A stretch of 50,165 nucleotides of DNA from Acholeplasmatales bacterium (GTDB lineage: Bacteria; Bacillota_I; Bacilli_A; Acholeplasmatales; Anaeroplasmataceae), in the NCBI GenBank assembly GCA_016288855.1, contig JAEELJ010000044.1, forward strand, positions 1 through 50,165. Reading direction: 5' to 3'. The notes under the pieces were generated by a model, which saw only the letters and a program-made list of their open reading frames with translations, searched no databases and was not told where the DNA came from. The number at the start of each line of letters is the position of its first letter. Within the stretch, counting starts at the first letter, position 1. The position numbers and the translations under genes are program-made. Below, in pieces: positions 35,859 to 44,803 of this stretch.

Positions 35859-36827
35859 ATGAAAGAGTTATACATAATTTTAATAATAATTGGTGTTGTT
35901 GTTCTACTTTCAGCTTTAATTGCGCCTGCAATTATAATACCTTATAAGGTATCTAAGAAGGTATACTTAAAACAATTCGTTAGAATAAATAAAGAAAAGT
36001 GGGCAAGAGAATGTAGTGATACTACTAATGAAGAACAAGTTATAATGTTTGACTATAGCTTAAAATTTGCTTCAGAAAATAAAGATAAGCATCAAAAGCT
36101 TCATATGGTAAATGATAATCTAAATTTATATGCTGACTATTATGACTTTGGTTTTAAAAGAGCAGTTGTATTATGTGCAGGTAGAGCTGAATGTAGCCTT
36201 TATGCATTATATTACACAAACCCTTATATTAAGGCTGGCTATAATATATTATCAATTGAAACTAGAGCCCATGGAGATAGCGAAGGTAAAATTAACCACC
36301 TTGGCTTAAAGGAATATAAGGATGTATTAAAGTGGATCAAAATATTACATGATGAATATAACATGGACGAAATTGTATTACATGGTATTTGTATTGGTTC
36401 AGCAACATTAGTTTATGCAATAACTGATGAAGAATGTCCTTCATACGTTAAATCTTTAACAACTGATGGACTATATAAGGATTTCAAATCTACATTAGTA
36501 AAACATATTAAAGACACAGGACATAACGCATTCCCTTGTGCAAACTTCATCTTACATAAGGTATCAAAGGATGCAGGATTAAATATTAATAAATTTACTC
36601 CATATAATCTTGCTGATAAAATTAAAATTCCAGTTTTAATGCTTCATTCTAAAATGGATAAATTCTCCATCCCAGAAAAAGCGCAGCTTACTTTTGATAA
36701 AATGACTTCTTCTCCTAATAAAAAGCTAGTATGGTTTGATAAGGGAGCACATTCTCATATAAGAATTAACAATCAAGAAAAATATGATGAAGAAATAATA
36801 GATTTCTTAAGAGGCATAAATGGATAA
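35859..36827 (+). CDS. Membrane-anchored alpha/beta hydrolase with a cysteine nucleophile
   Basis: A 322-residue protein. One N-terminal helix (LYIILIIIGVVVLLSALIAPAIII) probably anchors it, with the hydrolase domain outside. RAHGDSEG (136-143) and the nucleophile elbow are as in the YqkD/BAAT-like serine hydrolases, except that GxSxG reads GICIG with Cys178. The other triad members are Asp267 (HSKMDKFSIP) and His298 (KGAHSHI). The codon is TGT, so it is not a simple translation error. Cysteine nucleophiles occur in dienelactone hydrolases and some thioester or lactone enzymes. AAGGAG precedes the ATG. The next gene, a deacetylase, overlaps by 8 bases, so the two enzymes probably act on the same material. 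Confidence 0.85.
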   Translation: MKELYIILIIIGVVVLLSALIAPAIIIPYKVSKKVYLKQFVRINKEKWARECSDTTNEEQVIMFDYSLKFASENKDKHQKLHMVNDNLNLYADYYDFGFKRAVVLCAGRAECSLYALYYTNPYIKAGYNILSIETRAHGDSEGKINHLGLKEYKDVLKWIKILHDEYNMDEIVLHGICIGSATLVYAITDEECPSYVKSLTTDGLYKDFKSTLVKHIKDTGHNAFPCANFILHKVSKDAGLNINKFTPYNLADKIKIPVLMLHSKMDKFSIPEKAQLTFDKMTSSPNKKLVWFDKGAHSHIRINNQEKYDEEIIDFLRGING

Positions 36828-37680
36828 GTATGCATTCTTTTCTATGGATGTAGAATCATTATATGATTCATTAATTTTATATAATAAGGGTAATCCTTAT
36901 AATTCAAAGTATTCCTATGAAGAATTATTAAAATACTATATAGAATTATTGGATAAATATAATATTAAAGCAACATTCTTTGTTACTGTTACAAGCTTAC
37001 CAATATGTAAAGATATATTAGAAAAAGCTTTACAAAACGGACATGAAATAGGACTACATGGCCTAAACCATAGATCTCCTATGGATATGACTAATGACGA
37101 ATTTAGAGAATCAATAAGACAAGGTAAAAAAATTTTAGAAAATGTATTTAATACTAAGGTCATAGGATATAGAGCTCCTATGTTTGGAATTAATGATGAA
37201 AGAATAGAAATATTAAAGGAGGAAGGATTTATATATGATTCTTCTGACCTATCCTTCCATCTAGCATTAAAAAGTGGTGGCATATCATTAGATAGCTATA
37301 CTAAAGATGCTACATTAATACACCATTATGATTACTTCTATGAATTTTCACTTGCAAAGGTTAAGGCATATAGAGGCCACATGCCAATAAGTGGTGGTGG
37401 ATATATTAGACTTGTTCCTTGGTTCGTAATGAAATATTATCTACTTAAATTTTTTAGAAAAACTGACTCTTACCTATTCTATTGTCATCCATTTGAGTTA
37501 TGTCATAGCATCTTACCTAAACTTAAAAACATAAACAAAAGAGAATGGCTTTATATACATGCCGGTAGATTTAATTATTTAAGAAAAATTAAAAGAATTA
37601 TTCAATTTTTAAAAAGAAAAAAATTTAAAATAATAACTTTTAGTGAATATATAAAAGCCAAAAAAATGCAGGAAAATTAA
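36820..37680 (+). CDS. Polysaccharide deacetylase (NodB/CE4-like)
   Basis: A 286-residue protein with FSMDVES (catalytic Asp near 9), ATFFVTVTSLPICKDILEKA, HEIGLHGLNHRSP (the metal-binding His-x3-His), YRAPMFG, and DSSDLSFH. This is the NodB homology domain that removes N-acetyl groups from peptidoglycan, chitin-like or other amino-sugar glycans. No signal peptide is visible, so it acts either in the cytoplasm, possibly on lipid-linked sugars, or by another export route. The order and the MDVE start are like the PuuE/PgdA-type proteins found in glycan clusters. Its start codon lies inside the preceding hydrolase gene. A bidirectional terminator overlaps its stop codon. Confidence 0.87.
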   Translation: MDKYAFFSMDVESLYDSLILYNKGNPYNSKYSYEELLKYYIELLDKYNIKATFFVTVTSLPICKDILEKALQNGHEIGLHGLNHRSPMDMTNDEFRESIRQGKKILENVFNTKVIGYRAPMFGINDERIEILKEEGFIYDSSDLSFHLALKSGGISLDSYTKDATLIHHYDYFYEFSLAKVKAYRGHMPISGGGYIRLVPWFVMKYYLLKFFRKTDSYLFYCHPFELCHSILPKLKNINKREWLYIHAGRFNYLRKIKRIIQFLKRKKFKIITFSEYIKAKKMQEN

Positions 37681-37690
37681 TTCCTGCATT
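37665..37690. terminator. Bidirectional terminator between the deacetylase and nupQ
   Basis: AATGCAGGAA, six bases, TTCCTGCATT. TTTTATT follows on the plus strand and TTTTTTGG on the minus strand, serving both converging transcripts. Confidence 0.9.
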
Positions 37691-37694
37691 TTTA

Positions 37695-38663
37695 TTATCT
37701 ATCTTCTCTAAAGTAATTAATACCTAAAGCAAGTGGTGGTTGAATATTCTTCTTTCCTACAATTGATGTACCAATTAAAACTATAATTGTTACTAAATAA
37801 GGAAGCATATTTAACGCATCTGTTGTAACTGTATCTATTACAAGTGCTTGAGGTAATTGATATAAGAATGAGAATATCAATGAACCTAATATTGCAATAT
37901 TTGGCTTCCATACAGAGAAAATAACTAATGCAACAGCTAACCAACCAATGTTTTCAATTGAAGCTGCTTGGTCAAACTGTCCATTACCAATATTCATAAT
38001 GTATGATAGACCACCTAATGCACATATAGCACAACCAATCATTGTACCTGCATATTTGTATTTAGCTACATCAATACCTTGAGCATCTGCAGTTGCTGGG
38101 CTTTCACCAACAGCTCTTAATGCTAAACCAACCTTAGTTTTCTTCATAACAATTGATGCTAAAACTGCAATAACAACTGCTAAAATAACTAAGATACCAT
38201 GTGAGAAAAATATTCTTACAGCGTCTGGTGTATTAGCCTCAGGGATAAAATGATTTAAGATTGTAGTGAAATATGAAGATACTTGTGGAATACAAGTTCT
38301 ATCAAACATATTAATTACCATATCAGCTAAAGCAACACCAAATGTTGTTAAAGCTAAACCAGTAATATTTTGGTTTGCACGTCTTGTGACAGTTAAGAAG
38401 CTGTATAATAAACCTAATGCTGCACCAAATAATAATGCGAATACTATACCAAATAAAACAACAAGTATTGCGTTTGCGTTATTTGGGCCACCAACCCATG
38501 AACAATAAATTGAAATACCTAATCCGCCACCTACAGCACCAAAGCACATAACACCTGGTGTACCTAAGTTTAAGTGACCACTCTTTTCAGTAATAATTTC
38601 ACCAGCGGCACCAAATAAGAATACTGAGAATAATTTAATTGATAAGATAATATAAGCTACCAT
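37695..38663 (-). CDS. nupQ: Nucleoside ABC transporter permease (NupQ-type)
   Basis: A 322-residue membrane protein of the COG1079 type: FLFGAAGEIITEKSGHLNLGTPGVMCFGAVGG at the start, GLALTTFGVALADMVIN, and GLALRAVGESPATADAQGIDVAKYKY in the cytoplasmic coupling loop. It pairs with the longer NupP permease to import nucleosides by the BMP-lipoprotein system. Its ATG shares one base with the nupP stop (TAATG). It is the last gene of the operon and ends at a bidirectional terminator. Confidence 0.92.
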   Translation of the reverse strand: MVAYIILSIKLFSVFLFGAAGEIITEKSGHLNLGTPGVMCFGAVGGGLGISIYCSWVGGPNNANAILVVLFGIVFALLFGAALGLLYSFLTVTRRANQNITGLALTTFGVALADMVINMFDRTCIPQVSSYFTTILNHFIPEANTPDAVRIFFSHGILVILAVVIAVLASIVMKKTKVGLALRAVGESPATADAQGIDVAKYKYAGTMIGCAICALGGLSYIMNIGNGQFDQAASIENIGWLAVALVIFSVWKPNIAILGSLIFSFLYQLPQALVIDTVTTDALNMLPYLVTIIVLIGTSIVGKKNIQPPLALGINYFREDR

Positions 38664-40096
38664 TATTCTTGGACCTCCTTATCTAAAGAAGATTCTTCAT
38701 TTTGAACTTCATTATCATCTTTTATATCGTCAAGATTTATATTAGAGAATGAATTTACTTCATCATTTGTACCAATTTCAGAAACACTAGATGTTTCATT
38801 GATATCAAGTGAAGCTTCTTGACTCTTAGGTAATTCTTCTATTACATCCTTTGTATCCTTCTTAACTCTATTTTTGAATGTAACATTGAAGAAATCACCA
38901 ATCTTTTTATTTAACTTTTCAATCCATGTAGCAGGATAGTAAGTAATAACATGCATTAACCAAGCAAACTTATTATCAATCTTTCCTTCTTCATTTCTTC
39001 TTGCAACAATCTTATATGTAGCAAAGAAGCTAATACCAATAATAAAGAAGAAGAAAACTGCAATTACAGCACTAGGTGCTGATGCACTTGTAAGATTTAA
39101 TGCGTTTGTACCTCTCTTTAAGAATACAACTAAGAATGTAGTTAATAATGTGTAGAACGGATTGAAATTAGCTAACCAAACTACAATAATTGCAGTAAAT
39201 CCAAGTCCACCTAATGTATTTGCTGTTAGAGTATGTGAACCTGTAGTATTTAATATTAAGAAACCAACAAATCCACAAATACCACCAGATATAGCCATTG
39301 TTCTAATTAGTGAAAGCTTAACATTAATACCTACATATTTTGCTGTATTAACTGATTCACCAATAATACTAATTTCGAAACCATGCTTTGTTTTAATTAA
39401 ATAAAGTGAAACAATTAGGAATAATATAAGAATTGATAATATCGCAACTAAATTTAACTTACCTACACCAACCTTTAATGGTTCAAGAATACCACCAGTA
39501 AGTGCAAATAAATTATAATTATTTGTTGCACCAATTGTATGACAAGCAATCAATACAAATTGAATTGCAACATAGTTCATCATCAATGTAAATAATGTTT
39601 CATTTGTATTAAAGAATGCTTTAAATATTGCTGGAATAACTCCAAATATTACACCTGCAACAATTGCACCTAATATACATAATACTACTATTAAAGGATT
39701 TGGAACCTTACCTTGAAAATTATATGCTATAACATATGATACTAATGCCCCAATTAAAGCTTGTCCATCAGCACCTGTATTCCAGAACTTCATCTTAAAT
39801 GCAGGTATCAATGCTATCGCAAGTCCTAAAAGGATTGCAAAATCTGTTAAAGTATTAAACACTTTCGCACTATTACCAAAATTTCCTGTAAACATTGCAA
39901 ATAAGAATTTACCAACACTAACATTATTTGTTATAGCCAAGAATATAGCTGAAACGATAAATGCTAATAATATTGCAGCAACTCTGACTAAAATTGACAT
40001 CCAAGTTGGAGTATGACCTCTTTTAATTACATGGAATAGAGGTTCCTTCTTCTGCTTTTTAGTTTTTGCTTTAGGAGTTTTTAATGTATTTTCCAT
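38663..40096 (-). CDS. nupP: Nucleoside ABC transporter permease (NupP-type)
   Basis: A 477-residue COG4603-type permease: about eight membrane helices between 35 and 370, with NVSVGKFLFAMFTGNFG, PAFKMKFWNTGADGQALIGAL, NETLFTLMMNYVAIQ and GGLGFTAIIVVWLANFNP. The last 100 residues are a soluble, acidic extension (SQEASLDINETSSVSEIGTN and more) that is longer than in the B. subtilis protein and is not conserved in the family as far as I can recall. Coupled by TAATG overlaps to the ATPase gene before it and nupQ after it. Confidence 0.92.
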   Translation of the reverse strand: MENTLKTPKAKTKKQKKEPLFHVIKRGHTPTWMSILVRVAAILLAFIVSAIFLAITNNVSVGKFLFAMFTGNFGNSAKVFNTLTDFAILLGLAIALIPAFKMKFWNTGADGQALIGALVSYVIAYNFQGKVPNPLIVVLCILGAIVAGVIFGVIPAIFKAFFNTNETLFTLMMNYVAIQFVLIACHTIGATNNYNLFALTGGILEPLKVGVGKLNLVAILSILILFLIVSLYLIKTKHGFEISIIGESVNTAKYVGINVKLSLIRTMAISGGICGFVGFLILNTTGSHTLTANTLGGLGFTAIIVVWLANFNPFYTLLTTFLVVFLKRGTNALNLTSASAPSAVIAVFFFFIIGISFFATYKIVARRNEEGKIDNKFAWLMHVITYYPATWIEKLNKKIGDFFNVTFKNRVKKDTKDVIEELPKSQEASLDINETSSVSEIGTNDEVNSFSNINLDDIKDDNEVQNEESSLDKEVQE

Positions 40097-41733
40097 TATT
40101 TTACCTCCTCTTTATTTTCATCTTGTTGTTCTAAAGATTCTTCTGCATTTTCTTCCTTATCAAGGTTTTCCCATTCCTCTTCAGTTAATGAAGAGTCCTT
40201 AGCTTTACCCCAAGGTCTATGAGCTTGTTCCTTAAGAAGGTTAAGAGAACCTGTCATCATTAATCCTAACTTTTCCTTAGTAGTTTTTGCAGCATGTACA
40301 ACACCCATTACTTCACCATGGCATAATACTAGAATTTTATCACATAATGCAAGCATAACGTCTAGGTCTTCACCTACAAACATTATACCTACACCCTTTT
40401 TCTTTTGATCATTTAAAATATCATAAATTGCATAAGCTGAGTTGATATCAAGACCTCTTACAGGGTATGCTGTTACAACAACATTAGGATTTGAATCAAT
40501 TTCTCTACCTACTAATACCTTTTGAACATTACCACCTGATAATAATCTAACAGGTGTTTCAGAAGATGGAGTTACGATATTTAATCTTTCAATTAATGAA
40601 TTAGCTTCAATTCTACCAGCTCTTCTATTGAAGAATATACCTCTACCATTTCTATATAACTTTAACATCATGTTATCAGTTATAGAGAATGATGGACATA
40701 ATCCCATACCTAATCTATCTTCTGGGATGAAAGACATTGATATACCTTCTTCAATGATTTCAGCAGGCTTCATTTTAATAATGTCTTTTTCTTTATGAAT
40801 AATATGTCCTGACTCAACAGTTCTTAAGCCAGCTATTGCTTCACAAAGTTCCTTTTGACCACATCCTGCAATACCAGCAATACCTAATATTTCACCACCA
40901 CGAATATAGAATGAAACATTATTTATTGCAGTACTTCCGTCGTCCTTTTTAATTGTTAAATCTCTTATTTCAAGTAATGGAACATTTACTTCAGATTGTA
41001 CTCTATCAATTTTTAATTCAATCTTTTCACCAACCATCATTTCAGTTAATTGGGTTTCATTAGTCTCATTAGTATTTACTGTACCAATATATTGACCCTT
41101 TCTTAGGATTGAAACTCTATCTGATAATTCCATAACCTCATTTAGTTTATGAGTAATAATGATAATTGACTTACCATCTTCTCTCATAGACTTTAAGACA
41201 TTGAACAATTTAGTTATTTCCTGAGGAGTTAAAACCGCAGTTGGCTCATCTAGAATTAGAATATTTGCACCACGATATAAAACCTTTATGATTTCTACTG
41301 TCTGTTTTTCAGAAACTGACATATCATAAATCTTTTTCTTAGGATCTATTTCAAATCCGTATTTTTCTGCAATTTCAGCAACAATCTTGTTAGCCTTCTT
41401 TAAAGAAATTCTATCATTTGTGCCTAAAACTACATTCTCAGCTGCTGTAAATACATCAACAAGTTTAAAATGTTGGTGAATCATACCAATACCATAATTA
41501 AACGCATCCTTTGGTGATGCAATTGTTGCAACTTCGCCATCTACTAATATTTCTCCTGAATCCTGGTGATAAATACCAGAAATCATATTCATAAGAGTAG
41601 TCTTACCACTTCCGTTTTCACCTAAAAGAGATAAGATTTCTCCTTTTTTAACGTTAAGAGAAACATTATTATTAGCGATAACGGATCCAAATGTCTTTGT
41701 TATGTTTTTTAGTTCTAATGCATAAAGAGACAT
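40096..41733 (-). CDS. nupO: Nucleoside ABC transporter twin ATPase (NupO-type)
   Basis: A 545-residue protein with two ABC domains, COG3845 type. The first has Walker A GENGSGKTT near 40, signature MSVSEKQ and Walker B ILILDEPTAVLTP. The second has the family's degenerate P-loop (GIAGCGQKE), FIPEDRLGMGL, signature LLSGGNVQK and VTAYPVRGLD, in which the usual PTRGLD is PVRGLD. The C-terminus is acidic (EEEWENLDKEENAEESLEQQDE). It energises uptake with NupP and NupQ. The ATG at 41733 is chosen because GAGG lies at the right distance; an upstream GTG would add four residues. A hairpin before the gene may reduce its expression relative to the lipoprotein. Confidence 0.92.
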   Translation of the reverse strand: MSLYALELKNITKTFGSVIANNNVSLNVKKGEILSLLGENGSGKTTLMNMISGIYHQDSGEILVDGEVATIASPKDAFNYGIGMIHQHFKLVDVFTAAENVVLGTNDRISLKKANKIVAEIAEKYGFEIDPKKKIYDMSVSEKQTVEIIKVLYRGANILILDEPTAVLTPQEITKLFNVLKSMREDGKSIIIITHKLNEVMELSDRVSILRKGQYIGTVNTNETNETQLTEMMVGEKIELKIDRVQSEVNVPLLEIRDLTIKKDDGSTAINNVSFYIRGGEILGIAGIAGCGQKELCEAIAGLRTVESGHIIHKEKDIIKMKPAEIIEEGISMSFIPEDRLGMGLCPSFSITDNMMLKLYRNGRGIFFNRRAGRIEANSLIERLNIVTPSSETPVRLLSGGNVQKVLVGREIDSNPNVVVTAYPVRGLDINSAYAIYDILNDQKKKGVGIMFVGEDLDVMLALCDKILVLCHGEVMGVVHAAKTTKEKLGLMMTGSLNLLKEQAHRPWGKAKDSSLTEEEWENLDKEENAEESLEQQDENKEEVK

Positions 41734-41762
41734 AGCGTACCTCACTTTTTTAAAATTACAAA

Positions 41763-41786
41763 TAAGGCGGATTTAACTCCGCCTTA
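41763..41786 (-). terminator. Attenuating hairpin between the BMP lipoprotein gene and nupO
   Basis: TAAGGCGGA, six bases, TCCGCCTTA: a strong 9-base-pair stem followed on the minus strand only by TTTGTAATTTT. The poor T-run suggests partial termination, or protection of the lipoprotein mRNA, giving more binding protein than permease. Confidence 0.65.
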
Positions 41787-41821
41787 TAATTATTATACTA
41801 CATAACGATTTAAAAACAATC

Positions 41822-42994
41822 TTAAGCTAATTCAGTAATACCATCAATTCTGATATCGAAATAAGGAGCACTTCTATAGAAAGATTCCTTGAATACGCCA
41901 TCAACGATAACGTTAGTTTCAGGTTCACCATCTTTTAAGCCAGCAACAGTATAAGATGTTAAATGTTCTCCACCAACTGTGAAATTAGCAGTATCGAATA
42001 CATTAATTGTACCATTCTTTAAGCCTTCAACTGCTGCATCAATTTCAGTTTGTGTTCCTTCTGCTGCAAGATTAGTGTTTAATTCCATTAATTCAACTGA
42101 ACCAGTTGCAATAGTACCAACATAGTCATAATCCATTTCCTTATTTTCAGTTACAGTCTTAACCATATCAGTGAAGAAAGGTCTCCAGTTGATTCTTGAT
42201 GCAACTAAATATGTATTAGGTGCAGATGCACTATTGTTACCATTGTAGAATACGTTTGGAACGCCCTTAGATTCACAAACACCAGGAGCTCCCTGAGAGT
42301 CAGCATGTTGTGAAATTAACTTACAGCCATCAGTTTCAATTAACTGAGTTGCAGCTGCAGCTTCCTTTTCAACTGAGAACCAAGAGTTAGTATATCTAAC
42401 CTTCATAGTTACAGAGTCACAAACAGACTTAGCTCCTAAATAGAATGAAGTATAACCAGATACTACTTCAGCATAGTTATATGCACCAACATATCCCATT
42501 ACTGCTTCATCAGCTTGAATATCACCATTTTTAATCATTTCGTTCATCTTTAAACCAGCAACGATACCAGCTAAATAACGACCTTCATAGATTGATGCGA
42601 ATGCATTGTGGTAGTTAGATAACTTTTCAGTGTGAGCCTTAGTACCAGTTGCATGGAAGAATTGAATTGAATCATATTCCTTTGCAGCCTTAACCATACC
42701 ACTTTCATGACCAAAAGAGTCAGCGAAGATTGCCTTGCATCCGTCTGCAGCTAATTCAACTGCAACATCATATTCAGCACCTTCTTCAACTTGAGTCTTG
42801 AATACTGCTTCAACACCCATTTCTTCACAAACATCCTTTGCAGCTTCAATGAAGTTCTTATCATAAGTTGAAGTTTCATCATGTAAGCAAATAAAACCAA
42901 CCTTTACAGAATCAGAGTTTCCACAAGATGTAACTGCAAGCATACCAAATCCGCATGCTACTGCAGCTAAGCCAGTTAAAATTTTCTTTTTCAT
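41822..42994 (-). CDS. nupN: BMP-family nucleoside-binding lipoprotein (NupN/PnrA-like)
   Basis: A 390-residue lipoprotein. The signal peptide MKKKILTGLAAVACGFGMLAVTSC ends in a VTSC lipobox (Cys24). The mature part starts SVKVGFICLHDETSTYDKNFIEAA and contains CKAIFADSFGHESGMVKAA, FASIYEGRYLAGIVAG, MGYVGAYNYAEVVSGYTSFYLG and LISQHADSQGAPGVCES, all conserved in BMP/PnrA proteins that bind purine nucleosides. It is the first gene of the transporter operon and is separated from nupO by a hairpin. The leader of roughly 80-90 bases contains an inverted repeat but no recognisable purine riboswitch. Confidence 0.93.
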   Translation of the reverse strand: MKKKILTGLAAVACGFGMLAVTSCGNSDSVKVGFICLHDETSTYDKNFIEAAKDVCEEMGVEAVFKTQVEEGAEYDVAVELAADGCKAIFADSFGHESGMVKAAKEYDSIQFFHATGTKAHTEKLSNYHNAFASIYEGRYLAGIVAGLKMNEMIKNGDIQADEAVMGYVGAYNYAEVVSGYTSFYLGAKSVCDSVTMKVRYTNSWFSVEKEAAAATQLIETDGCKLISQHADSQGAPGVCESKGVPNVFYNGNNSASAPNTYLVASRINWRPFFTDMVKTVTENKEMDYDYVGTIATGSVELMELNTNLAAEGTQTEIDAAVEGLKNGTINVFDTANFTVGGEHLTSYTVAGLKDGEPETNVIVDGVFKESFYRSAPYFDIRIDGITELA

Positions 42995-43042
42995 ATTTTC
43001 TCCTTTTCATGTCTTAAAAATAAAAAAATTTTAAACAAAACA

Positions 43043-43075
43043 ATCAATTTATCATTCTCTAAATATAAAATTGAT
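43043..43075 (-). promoter_or_regulatory. Inverted repeat in the nupN leader, just inside overlapping -10 boxes
   Basis: ATCAATTT, 17 bases, AAATTGAT lies 49-81 bases before the nupN start, with overlapping TATAAT boxes at 43082-43092. It could be an operator or a leader hairpin. No known riboswitch core is seen. Confidence 0.4.
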
Positions 43076-43130
43076 AATATTATTATATTATAATTTTTCC
43101 ACTTTTTAAACAAATAAATTTACATTTTAA

Positions 43131-43163
43131 AAGGGAGAATGTCCAAAATTATCATTCTCCCTT
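43131..43163 (-). terminator. Terminator of the fatty-acid cassette operon
   Basis: AAGGGAGAATG, 11 bases, CATTCTCCCTT: an 11-base-pair stem followed by TTTTAAAA on the minus strand. It lies 11 bases past the LRAT gene's stop and is the first terminator seen downstream of the fakA promoter about 5.8 kb away. Confidence 0.85.
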
Positions 43164-43173
43164 AGTAAGTCTT

Positions 43174-43563
43174 CTATTTCTTTTTATAAAGCTCAGCTTC
43201 ACTAGAATAATGACGGTTAAAAACCACTTCATAGCAAAAGTGTTCACAGTTATTTTCTACTATATTATAACCACCTTCACCAATTCTTCCCTTTGCTAAA
43301 GAAACTATCTTTTCTGGCTTATTCTTCTTTAGCTTTTCAAAAATAGAAAATGAAGAAACCTCAAGATATCCATTATCTAAGAATTCCTTAACACTAACCT
43401 CTTTTACTCTAATATTCTCTTTTGATGTTTGAAAAATATCCCTCTTAGAGCCAAATTCAATAACTCTATCATCACCAATATATATACCATAGTGATGATA
43501 TTTATCCTTAATTAAAACCCTAACGATATCTCCTTTTTTTGCTTCCTTATTTAGAAACTCCAT
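43174..43563 (-). CDS. LRAT/NlpC-P60-like domain protein
   Basis: A 129-residue protein made almost wholly of one LRAT fold. KKGDIVRVLIKDKYHHYGIYIGDDRVIEFG gives the catalytic His in HYGIY, and NCEHFCYEVVF gives the NCEHF motif with the nucleophile Cys, the standard order of the permuted NlpC/P60 family that includes lecithin-retinol acyltransferase and HRAS-like phospholipases/acyltransferases. These enzymes take an acyl chain from a phospholipid through a thioester and pass it to an acceptor or water. The C-terminus lacks a membrane helix. The ATG at 43563 is chosen because TAGGTGAT precedes it; it overlaps the tandem PlsC gene by 17 bases. The operon context supports a lipid role rather than cell-wall hydrolysis. 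Confidence 0.85.
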   Translation of the reverse strand: MEFLNKEAKKGDIVRVLIKDKYHHYGIYIGDDRVIEFGSKRDIFQTSKENIRVKEVSVKEFLDNGYLEVSSFSIFEKLKKNKPEKIVSLAKGRIGEGGYNIVENNCEHFCYEVVFNRHYSSEAELYKKK

Positions 43564-44803
43564 CAATATCACCTAGCTTATATAATTCATCATGAATATT
43601 ATCCATCATGATTTTCAAATCTTTAGATTTAATTCTTTTACCATTAGAATCAATAGTATCATATTTTTTACCTAAATAGATAACATTCTTTTTACCACAA
43701 ACTCTATTAAGTACAGTATATATTGGCATACCTGCACGTGATGCAATATATGCAGCACCAGTCTTAAATTGACTATTGTTTTCTTTATCAATATGACCTG
43801 ATGCAAAAACAACCAATAAATTACCTGCCTTAACAATATCAACTGCCAGCTCCATCGCAGAAACATCATAAATATTTCTATCTACTCTAACACAACCAAG
43901 TTGCCTTAAAAAGAAGCTTCTTACCTTATGGCCATCAAAAACAACCTCTGCAGTTAATATATAAACTCTTCTATTAGGGAATATCTTATACATCATTAAA
44001 GGATCTTTAAATGATTGGTGGTTCATTACAACAACTCCACCACCTTTAACACTCCTTAACTTTTTATTTCCCTTAAATTTTAATTTAAAGAATAAAGAAA
44101 TAAACTTTGCAATTGCTCTTCCTAAATCCTTTAATAAATATTTTAATCTAGGGCCATGACCATATTTATCTAATACCATTTTTTCATGACATATTTTTTC
44201 TAAAGAAGCCATTTTATCAGTAACTATCTTATTTAATTCTAATAATTCTTCTTTTGTTGGATTCTTACTTGTACAATAATCACTTAAATTTATCTTCTTT
44301 CCTATTACAATATGACATCTTTTCTTAAATCCATAATCACCATTCATATAAATTGGAGTAATAGGAGTATTGCTTCTTAAGGCAATAAGTAGATATGTTG
44401 GGTGAAAATACAATAGCTTCTTCTTTTCAACCTCAACTCTACCCTCAGGATATACAATAAGCATTTTTTTCTTTTCTAATAGATCACAAGAAGTATTAAT
44501 AAAAGAGAAATCATAATTTCTTCTATCAACCTTAATACCACCCATAATCTTAGTTGATGTTGATACAAACCATCCATGTGAGAATACAAGCTCACTCATT
44601 AAACAGAAAATTCTTCTAAAATGAAATAAAAATATTGTAACCATATAATCCATTAATGATGTATGGTTTGAAACAATAAATGTCTTACCTCTAGTCCATC
44701 TATTAGATTCCTTCTTGTCCTCATAATAAACTCTTTTCTTAAAGAAAATGAATTGGCATGGCCAAGCCATTATATAGCCTAATACATACAATATAAACAT
44801 CAT
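43547..44803 (-). CDS. Tandem PlsC-type acyltransferase (two fused domains)
   Basis: A 418-residue protein with two lysophosphatidate acyltransferase domains. The first (about 1-200) has a membrane helix, SNHTSLMDY (the His-x4-Asp catalytic motif), GGIKVDRRN and YPEGRVE, the complete PlsC set. The second (about 240-405) has MNHQSFKDP (His-x4-Asp), LGCVRVDRN and VFASGHIDKEN, where the usual F/YPEG motif lacks the glutamate. The second site may have changed acceptor binding or be inactive. PlsC enzymes move an acyl group from acyl-ACP or acyl-CoA to the glycerol 2-position. Its ATG overlaps the ligase stop (ATGA), with GAGGAGAC as the ribosome site. The acyl donor may be the carrier domain encoded just upstream. 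Confidence 0.9.
   Translation of the reverse strand: MMFILYVLGYIMAWPCQFIFFKKRVYYEDKKESNRWTRGKTFIVSNHTSLMDYMVTIFLFHFRRIFCLMSELVFSHGWFVSTSTKIMGGIKVDRRNYDFSFINTSCDLLEKKKMLIVYPEGRVEVEKKKLLYFHPTYLLIALRSNTPITPIYMNGDYGFKKRCHIVIGKKINLSDYCTSKNPTKEELLELNKIVTDKMASLEKICHEKMVLDKYGHGPRLKYLLKDLGRAIAKFISLFFKLKFKGNKKLRSVKGGGVVVMNHQSFKDPLMMYKIFPNRRVYILTAEVVFDGHKVRSFFLRQLGCVRVDRNIYDVSAMELAVDIVKAGNLLVVFASGHIDKENNSQFKTGAAYIASRAGMPIYTVLNRVCGKKNVIYLGKKYDTIDSNGKRIKSKDLKIMMDNIHDELYKLGDIDGVSK

Noticed and set aside
36936-37283. Minus-strand open frame of 115 codons
   Set aside because: Antisense to the catalytic motifs of the polysaccharide deacetylase.
42995-43130. Purine riboswitch before the nucleoside importer
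   Set aside because: The leader lacks the conserved three-way junction loops; only a simple inverted repeat is seen.
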